DNA from: Corynebacterium gallinarum
GTDB lineage: Bacteria > Actinomycetota > Actinomycetes > Mycobacteriales > Mycobacteriaceae
Length of the DNA: 64,000 bases
Direction of reading: 5' to 3'
Assembly (NCBI RefSeq): GCF_014837045.1
Contig: NZ_JACSPR010000001.1
Coordinates: 213,340 to 277,339, forward strand
Below, piece after piece: positions 7,401 through 16,809 of this stretch. The notes beneath the pieces were generated by a model. It was not told the DNA's origin, made no database searches, and saw only the letters and a list, made by a program, of their open reading frames with translations. Position 1 is the stretch's first letter. Every line of letters begins with the position of its first letter. Both the position numbers and the translations under genes were made by a program.

Positions 7401-8606
7401 TTAGAACAGCTCCCTGGAGGCGATGCGGGCACCCTCCACGAGAGACTCCAGCTTCGCCCACGCGATCTGGTGATGGAGGCGCCCACCGAGGCCACAGTCC
7501 GTGGAGGCGATGACATTCTCCGGGCCCACCAGCTTGGCGAACTGAACAATGCGGTCAGCCACCAGGCGGGGGTGCTCGATCATGTTCATGGCGTGGGAGA
7601 CCACGCCCGGGTAGATGACGGAGCCTTCCGGCAGCTTGTGGTCCTCCCACACACGCCATTCATGTGCGTGGCGGGGTGAGGCACCCTCGAAGGAGAAGCC
7701 GCCGACCTCGGCGCGCAGGATTTCCTCGATGATGTCGCCGAAGGGGATGTCGGTGGAGTGGGGTCCATGCCAGGAACCCCAGCAGATGTGCAGGCGGGTC
7801 TGCTCACGGGGCAGGCCCTTGACGGCGGAGTTGATGGCGTCGATACGCACACGGATCCACTTGCGGTACTCCTCCACCGAGGGCTCCGGGTTGATCTGGT
7901 CCCACGCCTCCGCGAGGTCGGGGGCGTCGAGCTGGACCGTGAGCCCTGCGTCGGTGATGATCTTGTACTCCTGGCTCAGCGCGTCGGCACAGGCGGCCAC
8001 GACCTCCTCATCAGTGGCGTAGTACTCGTTTTTCAGACGGGCCGCGGATCCCGGGGACAGGGCCGCGACGAAACCGGAGGCGGCACCGGCACGCTGCATC
8101 GCGTTGGTCAGCAGGGTGACATCGGTGCTGGTCTCGTCCTGGCCGATGTAGGTGATCGGGCCGGTGAACACCGGGTTGCCCACGCTGGCACGCCCCTGGA
8201 AAATGCCGGAATCCGGATCCTCGTAGGCCTCCCGGAACAGCTGGCGGTCACGACGGTCCGCGAAACTGGTCAGGCGGATATTGCCCGGGGTGGACCGGAT
8301 CTTCTCCGCGTTGGCCCAGCGGTCCTCATCGGTCATGGTCAGCCCACCCAGGCGGGTGAAGGAGTAGTTCCACCAGGCGCCGTAATCCACGGCACCGGAG
8401 GTGACATGGCCGTATTCGCCCTCATTGATGATGTCGATTCCCATGTCCACCTGGCGCTTGACCACCGCATCCACGGAGCCCTCCAGGATGCGGAAGAACT
8501 CGGTGTCATCGATGTCCCCGTTGGCGCGTTTGATGTTGGCGTCGAGAAGCTCGGGGGTGCGTGGGAGTGAACCCACGTGGGTGGTCCGGATGTGGCCGAC
8601 GGTCAT
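7401..8606 (-). CDS. MetE C-terminal-like zinc methyltransferase family protein
   Basis: This 401-residue protein has only the C-terminal (catalytic) barrel of cobalamin-independent methionine synthase: RTTHVGSLPRTPEL at the start, the zinc ligands His and Cys in LHICWGSWHG, Glu in FSFEGASPRH and Cys in ASTDCGLGG. Such half-length proteins (also including epoxyalkane:CoM transferases and YxjG/YxjH-like proteins) move methyl or alkyl groups to thiols; the substrate is not evident. ATG 8606 is preferred to codon 8681 because AAGGA lies upstream and a TAGGAT -10 (complement of 8654-8659) lies between them. It is followed by a bidirectional hairpin. Confidence 0.85.
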   Translation of the reverse strand: MTVGHIRTTHVGSLPRTPELLDANIKRANGDIDDTEFFRILEGSVDAVVKRQVDMGIDIINEGEYGHVTSGAVDYGAWWNYSFTRLGGLTMTDEDRWANAEKIRSTPGNIRLTSFADRRDRQLFREAYEDPDSGIFQGRASVGNPVFTGPITYIGQDETSTDVTLLTNAMQRAGAASGFVAALSPGSAARLKNEYYATDEEVVAACADALSQEYKIITDAGLTVQLDAPDLAEAWDQINPEPSVEEYRKWIRVRIDAINSAVKGLPREQTRLHICWGSWHGPHSTDIPFGDIIEEILRAEVGGFSFEGASPRHAHEWRVWEDHKLPEGSVIYPGVVSHAMNMIEHPRLVADRIVQFAKLVGPENVIASTDCGLGGRLHHQIAWAKLESLVEGARIASRELF

Positions 8607-8671
8607 GAAGACTCCATTCCTTTTGAAATTACCTAAGAGGGGTTGGTGGGTCGATCCTAGCCCGGAAACGA

Positions 8672-8704
8672 AAATATCCACCCGTAGTGGGTGGATATTT
8701 ATTC
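8672..8704 (-). terminator. Rho-independent terminator of dnaE
   Basis: A 12-bp perfect, AT-rich stem (AAATATCCACCC at 8672-8683, complement at 8689-8700) with a 5-nt loop. Read on the minus strand it is followed by TTTT. It ends dnaE 27 nt after its stop and insulates the MetE-like gene. Confidence 0.85.
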
Positions 8705-8730
8705 AGGATGGCTATGAGATGCCCGGCGCG

Positions 8731-11700
8731 TTAACCGAGGATTCCCGGCCCCATCGTGGCCTTGAGGTCCCCCATGAGGCTTGCCGACCTGTTGACCCGC
8801 AGATGGTCACCGAGGATCATCACCGTGGAGTTATCGCCGTCCATCAGGTTGAGATAGACATCCGATTCGCCCCGGTTATCAACCAGGACCTGCTTGAGCT
8901 TGGAGATATTGGTCATGGTGCACTGGTCGGTGCGCATGGTCAGCCGCAGTGGCAGGCCAGCACCGTTACCCGGTCCCAATTCGGGCACCCGCAGATCATC
9001 GCAGAACAGACTCATGCGGTCATCCCTGATCGACACATGTGCCTTGGCCAGGATGATGTTGTCCTCCACGATCAGCGACCCCACGATGGAGTAGACCTTG
9101 TTGAACACCAGCAGTTCCACCGAGGCACCGTTGTGATCCTCCATGGTGACGATCGCCCAGGGGGAGCCGTCCTTCTTGGAGAACCGCCGGTCCACACCGG
9201 AGATGATGCCACCAACGGTGACCTCCGCGCCGTGCCGGAGCTCACCGGCGATGATGGTGGTCAGCGGGGTGTCGATCTGGGCGGCGAGGGCATCCTCATA
9301 CCCGTCCAGGGGGTGTCCCGAGACGTACAGACCGAGCATCTCCCGCTCCAGCGCCAGCTCATGCTTGCGGTCCCACTTGTCGTCGGGGACGGTGATCTGG
9401 AAGAAGCCCCCCACCTCATCCTCCGCCTCCGCGCCGAAGGAGGCGAACAGGTCGAACTGCCCCTTGTCGGCGGCCTTCTTGGTGGCGATCACGGAATCAA
9501 CCGCATCCTCATAGACCAGCATGAGGCCCTTGCGGGTGTGCCCCAGGGAATCGAAGGCACCCGCCTTGATGAGGGATTCAGTGATGCGCTTGTTGCACGG
9601 CAGGGTGTCGATCTTGTCCAGGTAGTCCGAGAAATCCCGGAACATGCCCTTGTCCTGGCGGGTGTCGATGATGGAGTCCACCACCTCCGAACCCACGTTG
9701 CGGATGGCACCCAGACCGTATCGGATATCCGTTCCCACGGGCATGAAGTTCAGGGCCGACTCATTGATGTCCGGGGAGAGCACCCGGATACCCAGGTGGC
9801 GGCAGTCCGCCAGGTAGATGGCGGTCTTGTCCTTGTTGTCACCCACCGAGGTCAGCAGGGCGGCCATGTACTCCGGTGCGTAATGCGCCTTGAGGTACGC
9901 CGTCCAGAATGACACCAGCCCATAGCCGGCGGCGTGGGATTTGTTGAACGCGTAACCGGCGAACGGAAGGATGGTCTCCCACAGCGTCCTGATGGCCTCC
10001 GCCGAGAAGCCATTGGATTTCATGCCGGCCTCGAAGGCCGCGAATTCCTTGGCCAGAACCTCGGGCTTCTTCTTACCCATGGCCTTGCGGAATCCATCGG
10101 CCTGACCTGCGGTGTAGTTGGCCACCTTCTGGGAGATCCTCATGATCTGCTCCTGATAGACAATCAGGCCATAGGTCTCACCGAGGATCTCCGCGAGGGG
10201 TTCCTCCAGTTCAGGGTGGATCGGGGTGATCGGTTTGCGGCCGTTCTTACGGTCGGCGTAGTCCCAGTGGGCGTTGACACCCATCGGGCCGGGTCGGTAC
10301 AGGGCGAGCGCGGCGACAATGTCATTGAAGCCCGTCGGCTGCATGCGTTTGAGCAGCTCCTGCATGCCGCCGCCATCGAGCTGGAAGATGCCGAGGGTCT
10401 CACCGCGGCTCAGCAGCTTGTAGGTCTCCTCGTCCTCGATGCCGAGGTTTTCCAGGTCGATGACCTTACCGTCACGGTTGGCCTTGATGTTCTCGATGGC
10501 ATCGCCGATGACGGTGAGGTTACGCAGACCCAGGAAGTCCATCTTCAGCAGACCGATGGCCTCACACGCCGGGTAGTCCCACCCGGTGATGTAGGCGCCA
10601 TCCGCGGGACGTTTCCACATCGGGATGCAGTCGAGCAGTGGCTGGGAGGACATGATCACGGCGCAGGCGTGCACACCCGCCTGGCGAACCACACCCTCCA
10701 GTCCGCGGGCCGTGTCGTAGATCTTGCGGACATCCGGGTCCGTCTCGATGAGGGCACGGACCTCACCGGCCTCGTTGTAGCGCTCGTGGTCCGGATCGGT
10801 GATGCCACTCAGCGGGATGTCCTTGGCCATGATCGGTGGCGGCAGGACCTTGGTGATCCGGTCGGCGATCTGGTAACCGGGCTGGCCGAACTGCACACGG
10901 GCGGAGTCCTTGATGGCCTGCTTGGTTTTCACCGTGCCGAAGGTGATCACCTGGGCGATCTTGTCCTCGCCCCAGCGTTCAGCGGCGTAGCGGATCATCT
11001 CGCCACGACGGCGGTCATCGAAGTCGATATCGATATCGGGTGCGGACGGGCGTTCCGGGTTGAGGAACCGCTCGAAGAGCAGACCGTGTTCGATGGGGTC
11101 GATGTTGGTGACGGTCAGCGCATAGGCGACCAGGGCGCCGGCGGCGGAACCACGGCCCGGACCGACCCAGATGCCGATGGAGCGGGCATGTTTGATGATC
11201 TCCGCGACGATAAGGAAGTAGGAGGGGTACCCCTTCATGTCGATGACGGAGATCTCATACTCGGCGCGCTCGATGTATTCCTGCGGGACCTGCTGGCCGG
11301 GGAAACGGTCCTCCAGGCCGGCCATGACCTCATGATGCAACCACGAGGTCGGGGTGTGTCCCTCGGGGACGTCGGCGACCGGCATGCGGTCGTGGGGGTG
11401 CTCCTCCCAGATCTCCCCGTAGTCCTGGACGCGCTCGGCGATCCAGAGGGTGTTGTCACACCCATCCGGCACGGTGTCATCCCAGAGGCTGCGCATCTGC
11501 TCGGCGGACTTGATGTAATACCCGGAGCCGTCGAATTTGAAGCGGTCTTCGTCGTGAAGCGTCTTGCCGGTCTGCACACACAGCATGGCCTCGTGCGCCT
11601 GGGCCTGGGATTCCAGGACGTAGTGACAGTCGTTGGTCACCAGTGGCGGCAGGTTCAGCTTGCGACCGATCTCCAGCAGTTCACTGCGCACACGGTTTTC

Positions 11701-12297
11701 GATATCGAGCCCGTGATCCATGAGCTCGAGGAAGTAGTTGTCCCTGCCGTAGATGTCCTGCCACATCGCGGCCGCTTCAAGCGCCTCGTTGAACTGTCCC
11801 AGGCGCAGGCGTGTCTGCACATCCCCGGACGGGCAGCCGGTGGTCGCGATGATGCCCTCGGCGCGCTCGGCGATGATCTCGGCATCCATGCGTGGCCACT
11901 TGCCCAGCTGGCCCTCATAGGAGGCCATGGAGGACAAGTAGAAGAGGTTGCGCAGACCGGTGGCATTCTCCGCCAGCATCGTCTGGTGCAGGTAGGCACC
12001 CGAGGCGGAGACATCGTCCGACTTCTGGTGGGGTTCACCCCAGCGGACACGTTCCTTGTTGAAACGGGATTCCGGTGCCAGGTACGCCTCGATGCCGATG
12101 ATCGGTGTGACACCCGCTTCCGTCATCTTCCGGTAGAAGGCGTTGGAGCCGTACATGTTGCCGTGGTCGGTGATACCGACGGCGGGCATCTGTTGACGGT
12201 TGACCTCATCGGCGAGCATGTCGATCTTGGCCATGCCGTCCAGCATCGAGTACTCGGTGTGGTTGTGAAGATGAACAAAAGAGGAATGCTTGGCCAT
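8731..12297 (-). CDS. dnaE: DNA polymerase III alpha subunit
   Basis: The replicative polymerase subunit, 1188 residues, typical for DnaE1. Domains in order: PHP domain ([15 protein letters not shown] at residues 6-20), palm with the catalytic acidic motif PDIDIDFDD (about residue 412-420), fingers ([18 protein letters not shown]), helix-hairpin-helix, and the OB fold near the C-terminus ([16 protein letters not shown]). ATG 12297 is chosen because TAGACT on the minus strand ends 7 nt upstream; a longer frame from 12366 lacks an RBS. The protein acts with the clamp and tau complex at the fork. Divergent from the rarD-like gene. Confidence 0.96.
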   Translation of the reverse strand: MAKHSSFVHLHNHTEYSMLDGMAKIDMLADEVNRQQMPAVGITDHGNMYGSNAFYRKMTEAGVTPIIGIEAYLAPESRFNKERVRWGEPHQKSDDVSASGAYLHQTMLAENATGLRNLFYLSSMASYEGQLGKWPRMDAEIIAERAEGIIATTGCPSGDVQTRLRLGQFNEALEAAAMWQDIYGRDNYFLELMDHGLDIENRVRSELLEIGRKLNLPPLVTNDCHYVLESQAQAHEAMLCVQTGKTLHDEDRFKFDGSGYYIKSAEQMRSLWDDTVPDGCDNTLWIAERVQDYGEIWEEHPHDRMPVADVPEGHTPTSWLHHEVMAGLEDRFPGQQVPQEYIERAEYEISVIDMKGYPSYFLIVAEIIKHARSIGIWVGPGRGSAAGALVAYALTVTNIDPIEHGLLFERFLNPERPSAPDIDIDFDDRRRGEMIRYAAERWGEDKIAQVITFGTVKTKQAIKDSARVQFGQPGYQIADRITKVLPPPIMAKDIPLSGITDPDHERYNEAGEVRALIETDPDVRKIYDTARGLEGVVRQAGVHACAVIMSSQPLLDCIPMWKRPADGAYITGWDYPACEAIGLLKMDFLGLRNLTVIGDAIENIKANRDGKVIDLENLGIEDEETYKLLSRGETLGIFQLDGGGMQELLKRMQPTGFNDIVAALALYRPGPMGVNAHWDYADRKNGRKPITPIHPELEEPLAEILGETYGLIVYQEQIMRISQKVANYTAGQADGFRKAMGKKKPEVLAKEFAAFEAGMKSNGFSAEAIRTLWETILPFAGYAFNKSHAAGYGLVSFWTAYLKAHYAPEYMAALLTSVGDNKDKTAIYLADCRHLGIRVLSPDINESALNFMPVGTDIRYGLGAIRNVGSEVVDSIIDTRQDKGMFRDFSDYLDKIDTLPCNKRITESLIKAGAFDSLGHTRKGLMLVYEDAVDSVIATKKAADKGQFDLFASFGAEAEDEVGGFFQITVPDDKWDRKHELALEREMLGLYVSGHPLDGYEDALAAQIDTPLTTIIAGELRHGAEVTVGGIISGVDRRFSKKDGSPWAIVTMEDHNGASVELLVFNKVYSIVGSLIVEDNIILAKAHVSIRDDRMSLFCDDLRVPELGPGNGAGLPLRLTMRTDQCTMTNISKLKQVLVDNRGESDVYLNLMDGDNSTVMILGDHLRVNRSASLMGDLKATMGPGILG

Positions 12298-12404
12298 GCG
12301 AGATAGTCTAGCCGGGGTTGTTGGGGGGAGAAACCTGCTGCTCACCAGCTTGATATTCCGCCTCACACGTCCCCGGGCGCTGCGTACGTATAAGGTGATC
12401 CTTT

Positions 12405-13295
12405 ATGATTTACGGCTTTCTCGCCTACCTGCTGTGGGGACTGTTCCCCGCGTTCTTCCCCCTGCTGCTCCCGGCCGGCCCGTTGGAGATCCTCGCGCAC
12501 CGCATCATCTGGACCGCGGTCATCATGATCATTGTGGTGTCGGTGCGCCGGGGATGGCATGAATTCCGGGGTCTGGACCGTACCACCTGGTTCAGGGTGG
12601 TGGCCGCGGCCCTCTTCATCGCGCTGAACTGGTTGCTCTATGTGATCACGGTGAATTCCGGGCATGTCACCGAAGCTGCCCTGGGGTATTTCATCAACCC
12701 TCTGGTCAGCGTGGTGTTCGGCATCATCCTGTTCCGGGAACAACTCCGGCGCCTGCAGGTGCTGGCGGTGTGCATCGCGGTGGCGGCCGTCCTCTTCCTG
12801 GCGTTCCTCGCCAGCCAGCCACCATATCTGGCCTTGGCCCTGGCGTTCAGCTTCGGTATCTACGGGGCCATCAAGAAGAAGGTGGACCTCAGCGCGATTA
12901 CCTCCCTGACCGCGGAGACCCTGGTTCTCCTGCCCGTGGCCCTCGGCTATATCCTCTGGCTGGAGATGACCGGTGCCGGCACCTTCACCGACAACGGTGC
13001 AAGCCATGCCGCACTTCTGATCAGTTCTGGACTCGTCACCGCACTGCCCCTGCTGCTGTTCGGCTACGCCGCCAAGGCGATCCCCCTGTCCACCGTCGGC
13101 ATGCTCCAGTACGTCACCCCGACCATGCAGATGCTGTGGGCGGTGATCGTGGTCAACGAGCACATGGAACCGGCGCGGTGGGTCGGCTTCATCATCATCT
13201 GGATCGCCGTCTCGCTCTACCTCTCGGACATTCTCATCCAGCGGCGGGGCTCGCGGGAGAAATCCCGGTCAACCCAGTCATCCCAGGGCGGGTGA
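12405..13295 (+). CDS. rarD: RarD-type EamA family permease
   Basis: A 296-residue inner-membrane protein with about ten hydrophobic helices and two EamA repeats. The start IYGFLAYLLWGLFPAFFPLL and the segments LNWLLYVITVNSGHVTEAALGYFINPLV and STVGMLQYVTPTMQ are typical of RarD (chloramphenicol-sensitive protein family). Substrates of RarD are not established. ATG 12405 follows TAAGGT (12391-12396) by 8 nt, so probably leaderless. The last 18 nt overlap the convergent membrane-protein gene at 13278. Confidence 0.88.
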   Translation: MIYGFLAYLLWGLFPAFFPLLLPAGPLEILAHRIIWTAVIMIIVVSVRRGWHEFRGLDRTTWFRVVAAALFIALNWLLYVITVNSGHVTEAALGYFINPLVSVVFGIILFREQLRRLQVLAVCIAVAAVLFLAFLASQPPYLALALAFSFGIYGAIKKKVDLSAITSLTAETLVLLPVALGYILWLEMTGAGTFTDNGASHAALLISSGLVTALPLLLFGYAAKAIPLSTVGMLQYVTPTMQMLWAVIVVNEHMEPARWVGFIIIWIAVSLYLSDILIQRRGSREKSRSTQSSQGG

Positions 13296-13895
13296 CGCCA
13301 TCCCGCCACCGGTCACATCCGCCAGGGTGAACACCGGCCGGACACCGAAATGACCCCAGCCTGCGTCCGGGGGCAGGACCTCCACGGACATCACAGCCGG
13401 GTCGGTGGAAAGGTCCCGCAGGGCCTCGCCGTCATCCCAGACGAGGACACTGTTGATCTCCCGGGGAGCGCTGATCTCGCCGATGCCCTCGAAGCTGCGC
13501 TGCAGGCGGTCGAGGTGACGGTTGAAGACATCCTCGCGGGTCTCCCCCGCCACGGGCTCAGGCAGGGGAATCGGGGCCGCCGACAACAGGATCATCGCAT
13601 TGACCCGGCCGATATCCTCCAGTGTTGCCGAGGCATCGGCTGGGCCCAATGCGGTCGGGAAGGTCACCATCGCGAAGGCATTCTCATCGGCGGGGGCAGC
13701 CTCCAGTGAATCCCCCGCCCGTGCGATGTAGTCATCGAGGGGTTCCCCGGAATCGCGCCCCAGCACGTCACCGTTGATGGCCATCGGCTTGGCGGTCCGG
13801 TCACTGAAGCTCAGGGCGATGATGACCCCGAGCAGGAGCAGCAGTGCCGCCACCGCGATGATCTTCCGGGTGCGGTCGATATGGTGGTCACTCAT
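13278..13895 (-). CDS. Membrane-anchored protein of unknown function
   Basis: A 205-residue protein with one N-terminal membrane helix (about residues 12-30, after a basic DRTRK) and an extracytoplasmic domain of about 170 residues without a motif I recognise. It is the last gene of a minus-strand operon lspA-rluD-this gene, with 4-nt start/stop overlaps, so translational coupling is likely. Its 3' end overlaps the end of the rarD-like gene by 18 nt. Confidence 0.7.
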   Translation of the reverse strand: MSDHHIDRTRKIIAVAALLLLLGVIIALSFSDRTAKPMAINGDVLGRDSGEPLDDYIARAGDSLEAAPADENAFAMVTFPTALGPADASATLEDIGRVNAMILLSAAPIPLPEPVAGETREDVFNRHLDRLQRSFEGIGEISAPREINSVLVWDDGEALRDLSTDPAVMSVEVLPPDAGWGHFGVRPVFTLADVTGGGMASPALG

Positions 13896-14821
13896 TGATC
13901 GCGCAGCACATCCAGGGCGTGTTGGAGGTCATCCGGGTAGGGGGAGGTGATCTCCATCCACCGGCCGTCGGCGGGGTGGTGGAAACCGAGGGATACCGCA
14001 TGCAGCCACTGCCGGATCAGACCCAGGCGTTCCGACAACGCCGGGTCGGAGCCATACATGGGGTCACCGCAACACGGGTGGTGCAGCGCGGAGAAGTGCA
14101 CGCGGATCTGGTGGGTGCGACCGGTTTCCAGGTGCACCTTGACCAGTGTCGCCTCCTGGAAGGCCTCGAGGGTCTCATAGTGGGTCACCGCGTGTTTGCC
14201 GTCGGTGGTGACGGCGAACCGCCAGCCCGCGGAGGGATGCCGGCCGATGGGGGCCTCAATGGTGCCCTCGGTCGGGTCGGGGTGTCCCTGCACCAGGGCG
14301 TGGTAGGTCTTCTCCACGGTGCGGTCACGGAAGGCCCGCTTGAGCACCGTGTATCCCCGTTCCGAGGCGGCGACCACCATCACCCCTGAGGTTCCCACGT
14401 CGAGTCGCTGGACAATGCCCTTGCGCTCGGGTGGACCGGAGGTGGAGATGCGGAAGCCGGCGGCTGCCAGACCTCCGACGACGGTCGGCCCCTCCCAGCC
14501 AACGGTCGGGTGCGCGGCGACGCCCACCGGTTTGTTCACGGCGATGAGATCATCGTCGGCGTAGAGGATGTCCAGACCCGGAACGATCTCCTCCCGGGGC
14601 ATCAGTGGCTGGGTGGGTTCGGGCAGAAGCACGTCCAGCATGGAATCGGCGACCAGCCGGTCGCTCTTGCGTACCGTCATGCCGTCGACGGACACGTCCC
14701 CGGCCTCGGCCAGTTCCGCCGCGGTGGTGCGGGAGACTCCCAGGAGTTTGGACAGGGCGGCGTCGACACGCATTCCTGCCAGTCCCTCCGGGACCGGGAG
14801 GGTTCTACTCTGACGGTTCAT
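13892..14821 (-). CDS. rluD: 23S rRNA pseudouridine synthase, RluA/RluD family
   Basis: The 309-residue protein has an N-terminal S4 domain ([22 protein letters not shown] at about 16-37) and the pseudouridine synthase domain with the catalytic Asp in [13 protein letters not shown] (about residue 145), plus [16 protein letters not shown]. RluD-type enzymes modify U residues of helix 69 in 23S rRNA; exact target positions are inferred from family only. ATG overlaps the lspA stop by 4 nt and its own stop overlaps the next gene by 4 nt. lspA-rluD pairing is widespread in bacteria. Confidence 0.92.
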   Translation of the reverse strand: MNRQSRTLPVPEGLAGMRVDAALSKLLGVSRTTAAELAEAGDVSVDGMTVRKSDRLVADSMLDVLLPEPTQPLMPREEIVPGLDILYADDDLIAVNKPVGVAAHPTVGWEGPTVVGGLAAAGFRISTSGPPERKGIVQRLDVGTSGVMVVAASERGYTVLKRAFRDRTVEKTYHALVQGHPDPTEGTIEAPIGRHPSAGWRFAVTTDGKHAVTHYETLEAFQEATLVKVHLETGRTHQIRVHFSALHHPCCGDPMYGSDPALSERLGLIRQWLHAVSLGFHHPADGRWMEITSPYPDDLQHALDVLRDQ

Positions 14822-15411
14822 TTCTCCCCCTCCACGGTTGGTCCACTCTTCGCTGTCTGCTCCACCCGGGCAGTGTCCCGGTCCTCCATGAATATTCCAA
14901 TGACGAAGACCACGACACCGGTGGTGATGGCGGCGTCGGCAATGTTGAACACCGCGAAACTGCCAACCGAGATGTAGTCGACAACATGGCCGAGGAAGAA
15001 CGAGGGTTCCCGGAATAACCTGTCAATGAGGTTGCCGAGCGCACCGCCAGCCACCAGGGCAAGACCCACGCCGACCCACCGGTGCCGGACCCGGGGTGCG
15101 TAGATGAGGATGCCCACCACGAAGACGATCTGGATGCAGGTGAACAACCAGGTGCTGTCCTGCCCCATGGAAAATGCCGCACCGGGATTGAACAGGAGAT
15201 GGAAGCGGAACCAGTCCCCGATCACCGCGACCGGTTCACCGGGCTCCAGCCAGTTCAGCATGAACTGCTTGACGGTCTGGTCCACAGCTGCGATCACCAC
15301 GATGATGGCAATCATCATCGCGGTCACTCGTTTCGCGGTTGTCCTCTTCTCTCCTGGGGGTGTGGGCGCTGTATCCGCCCCTGCATCGTATGAGGTCACG
15401 TGAACCATCAT
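14818..15411 (-). CDS. lspA: Lipoprotein signal peptidase
   Basis: LspA cleaves the signal peptide of prolipoproteins after diacylglyceryl transfer, in the cytoplasmic membrane. The 197-residue form has four membrane helices, the NPGAAFS segment, and the two catalytic Asp in NLIDR..VVDYI and FNIADAAI. The frame stays open for 300 codons upstream, but the family begins near the double ATG at 15411/15408, preceded by GGGGA, and the upstream part is the antisense of the lipoprotein gene. Its likely clients are encoded nearby (15575 and 19059). Confidence 0.93.
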   Translation of the reverse strand: MMVHVTSYDAGADTAPTPPGEKRTTAKRVTAMMIAIIVVIAAVDQTVKQFMLNWLEPGEPVAVIGDWFRFHLLFNPGAAFSMGQDSTWLFTCIQIVFVVGILIYAPRVRHRWVGVGLALVAGGALGNLIDRLFREPSFFLGHVVDYISVGSFAVFNIADAAITTGVVVFVIGIFMEDRDTARVEQTAKSGPTVEGEK

Positions 15412-15574
15412 TCCCCATCGGCGGTGAAAACTTCCACCCGGCCCCGCCCCACCGCCTACTGATGGAACCACCGTGAACCGCCACAGGAACCGCCCTGTCT
15501 TCCGGACAGTCATCCCGGGGGCCGGTGCCCCTGGGAAATTCCACCACACCGCTGCAACCGCTAGGTTTGAATGC

Positions 15575-16621
15575 GTGCGTATGACTAACCTGCCCTCCAG
15601 CGTCCCCCGCAAGTCCCCCACCACCCGGCGGGGTGTGCGCGTCCTGGCCGCGGTTGCCGCGTGTTCCACCGCGTTGTTCCTGGCCGCGTGTGCCGAGGAT
15701 GCCCCGGAGGAACCCACCACCGAGGTGGAGCAGGCGGTGGGCCTGGCCGTGGATGCCCCCCGGATCACTCTCCAGGACGCCGGAACCGGTGAGCTCCGGG
15801 AGATCAGGTACGCGGATGTCCCCGACCCCGATGCCAGCGACTCCCCCACCCGCCAGGCGACGACACTGACCGTGGAGGATGGTTTCGCCCAGTCCGTGGT
15901 ACCCGCCACCGAGGTGGATCCCACCGCGCCCGAGGGGGGTGATGTCTCCACGATGCGGCTGCCCGTCACCGCGGAGGTCACCCCGGCCGAGCCTGTCGAC
16001 GCCGATGTGGTCGACCCCTCCCGCGAGATCTCGATCCAGGTGGGTCGACCGGCCTTCACAGATGTCGAACTCGCGGAGGACATCCTGTCCACGGAGGGTT
16101 TCACACTCGGGATCCGCGCCGATGACCGGGGCCGGCAGTCCACCCTCAGTCTGGCCGCGCCGGTGGAGGCCACCGATACCGGACGGGTGATGATGGAACA
16201 GTACCTGCTCAAATACACCTCCCTGCCGGTCATCTTCCCCGAGGAGGCGATCGGGTCGGGCGCCAGGTGGTCGATTGACACCAGGGTCACGGGTGAGTCC
16301 ACCCTGTTGCAGACGGTGACCTATACCGTCACCGCCATCCGCGGCAATCAGATCGATCTTGATGTCTCCGTCTCCCAGCGCCCGAGCCTGGGTGCCCTGG
16401 ACATTTCCCCCGGCACCGCAGGGGTCACCGAGGACACCCCGGAGCAGTTGACCGTTCTCAATTCCAATACCGCGTCCTCCGGGTCGATCACCGTCGATCT
16501 GACCCGGCCCCTGCCCACCACGGGCACGGTATTCTGGACCACACGTGTGGTCTACGGTGGCGGGCCCGAGGATATGCGGGTGGTGCAGGATTCCACCACA
16601 GCAGTGAGCTTCGACGGCTGA
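15575..16621 (+). CDS. Secreted lipoprotein of unknown function
   Basis: A 348-residue lipoprotein. After a basic N-terminus comes a hydrophobic stretch ending in the lipobox LAAC (Cys at about residue 34), then an acidic Glu/Pro/Thr linker and a long beta-rich domain without a known motif. GTG 15575 is chosen because TAGGTT (15562-15567) ends 7 nt before it, a leaderless arrangement; ATG 15581 is the alternative. It is divergent from lspA, whose product would process it. There are no signs of recent transfer. Confidence 0.8.
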   Translation: MRMTNLPSSVPRKSPTTRRGVRVLAAVAACSTALFLAACAEDAPEEPTTEVEQAVGLAVDAPRITLQDAGTGELREIRYADVPDPDASDSPTRQATTLTVEDGFAQSVVPATEVDPTAPEGGDVSTMRLPVTAEVTPAEPVDADVVDPSREISIQVGRPAFTDVELAEDILSTEGFTLGIRADDRGRQSTLSLAAPVEATDTGRVMMEQYLLKYTSLPVIFPEEAIGSGARWSIDTRVTGESTLLQTVTYTVTAIRGNQIDLDVSVSQRPSLGALDISPGTAGVTEDTPEQLTVLNSNTASSGSITVDLTRPLPTTGTVFWTTRVVYGGGPEDMRVVQDSTTAVSFDG

Positions 16622-16674
16622 CCGGACGCCCCGGTCAACGCGCTGCCGGGCCCGGTGACCGTATTCGAATGTGG

Positions 16675-16703
16675 TTGCCATTCTCCGGCAGCGCAGGCAT
16701 AAT
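16675..16703 (+). promoter_or_regulatory. Sigma-A promoter of the ABC-F leader transcript
   Basis: TTGCCA (16675-16680), a 17-nt spacer and CATAAT (16698-16703) form a textbook housekeeping promoter. The predicted transcription start falls on or next to the A of the ATG at 16710, so the leader peptide would be translated from a leaderless mRNA. Confidence 0.75.
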
Positions 16704-16709
16704 CGAAAC

Positions 16710-16727
16710 ATGTTCTTTCTTCGATAG
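16710..16727 (+). CDS. Five-codon leader peptide MFFLR
   Basis: ATG TTC TTT CTT CGA TAG begins 6 nt after the -10 box, so it is the first thing a ribosome meets on the transcript. Its codons 4-5 and stop lie in the 5' arm of a predicted helix that covers the RBS of the ABC-F gene (see the attenuator entry). Short hydrophobic leaders of this kind control several ribosome-protection and methyltransferase resistance genes in other bacteria; the role here is inferred from structure only. Confidence 0.55.
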   Translation: MFFLR

Positions 16728-16809
16728 TCACCCCCGCAGTAGCACGACACACAGGCGCTGGCAGCCCATGCCATGTGCCGTGGTTTCATAACGACATCGA
16801 AGGATCACC
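16710..16809 (+). promoter_or_regulatory. Candidate translational attenuator of the ABC-F gene
   Basis: In the RNA, bases 16717-16729 can pair with 16793-16804 (12 pairs, one G-U, one bulged A). The 3' arm contains the whole RBS AAGGA (16800-16804) of the gene at 16810. The 5' arm lies in codons 3-5 and the stop of the leader peptide. A small 5-bp hairpin (TGGCA 16759-16763 / TGCCA 16769-16773) fits in the loop. A ribosome paused on the leader would hold the 5' arm single-stranded and expose the RBS. Confidence 0.55.

Noticed and set aside
9934..12306. 790-codon open frame on the plus strand
   Set aside because: It lies fully antisense to dnaE; the composition (His/Gly/Asp/Val-rich, no domain) is that of an antisense frame in high-GC DNA, with no RBS.
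15412..16302. N-terminal extension of lspA
   Set aside because: The open frame continues upstream only because it is antisense to the lipoprotein gene at 15575-16621; LspA family length and the RBS place the start at 15411.
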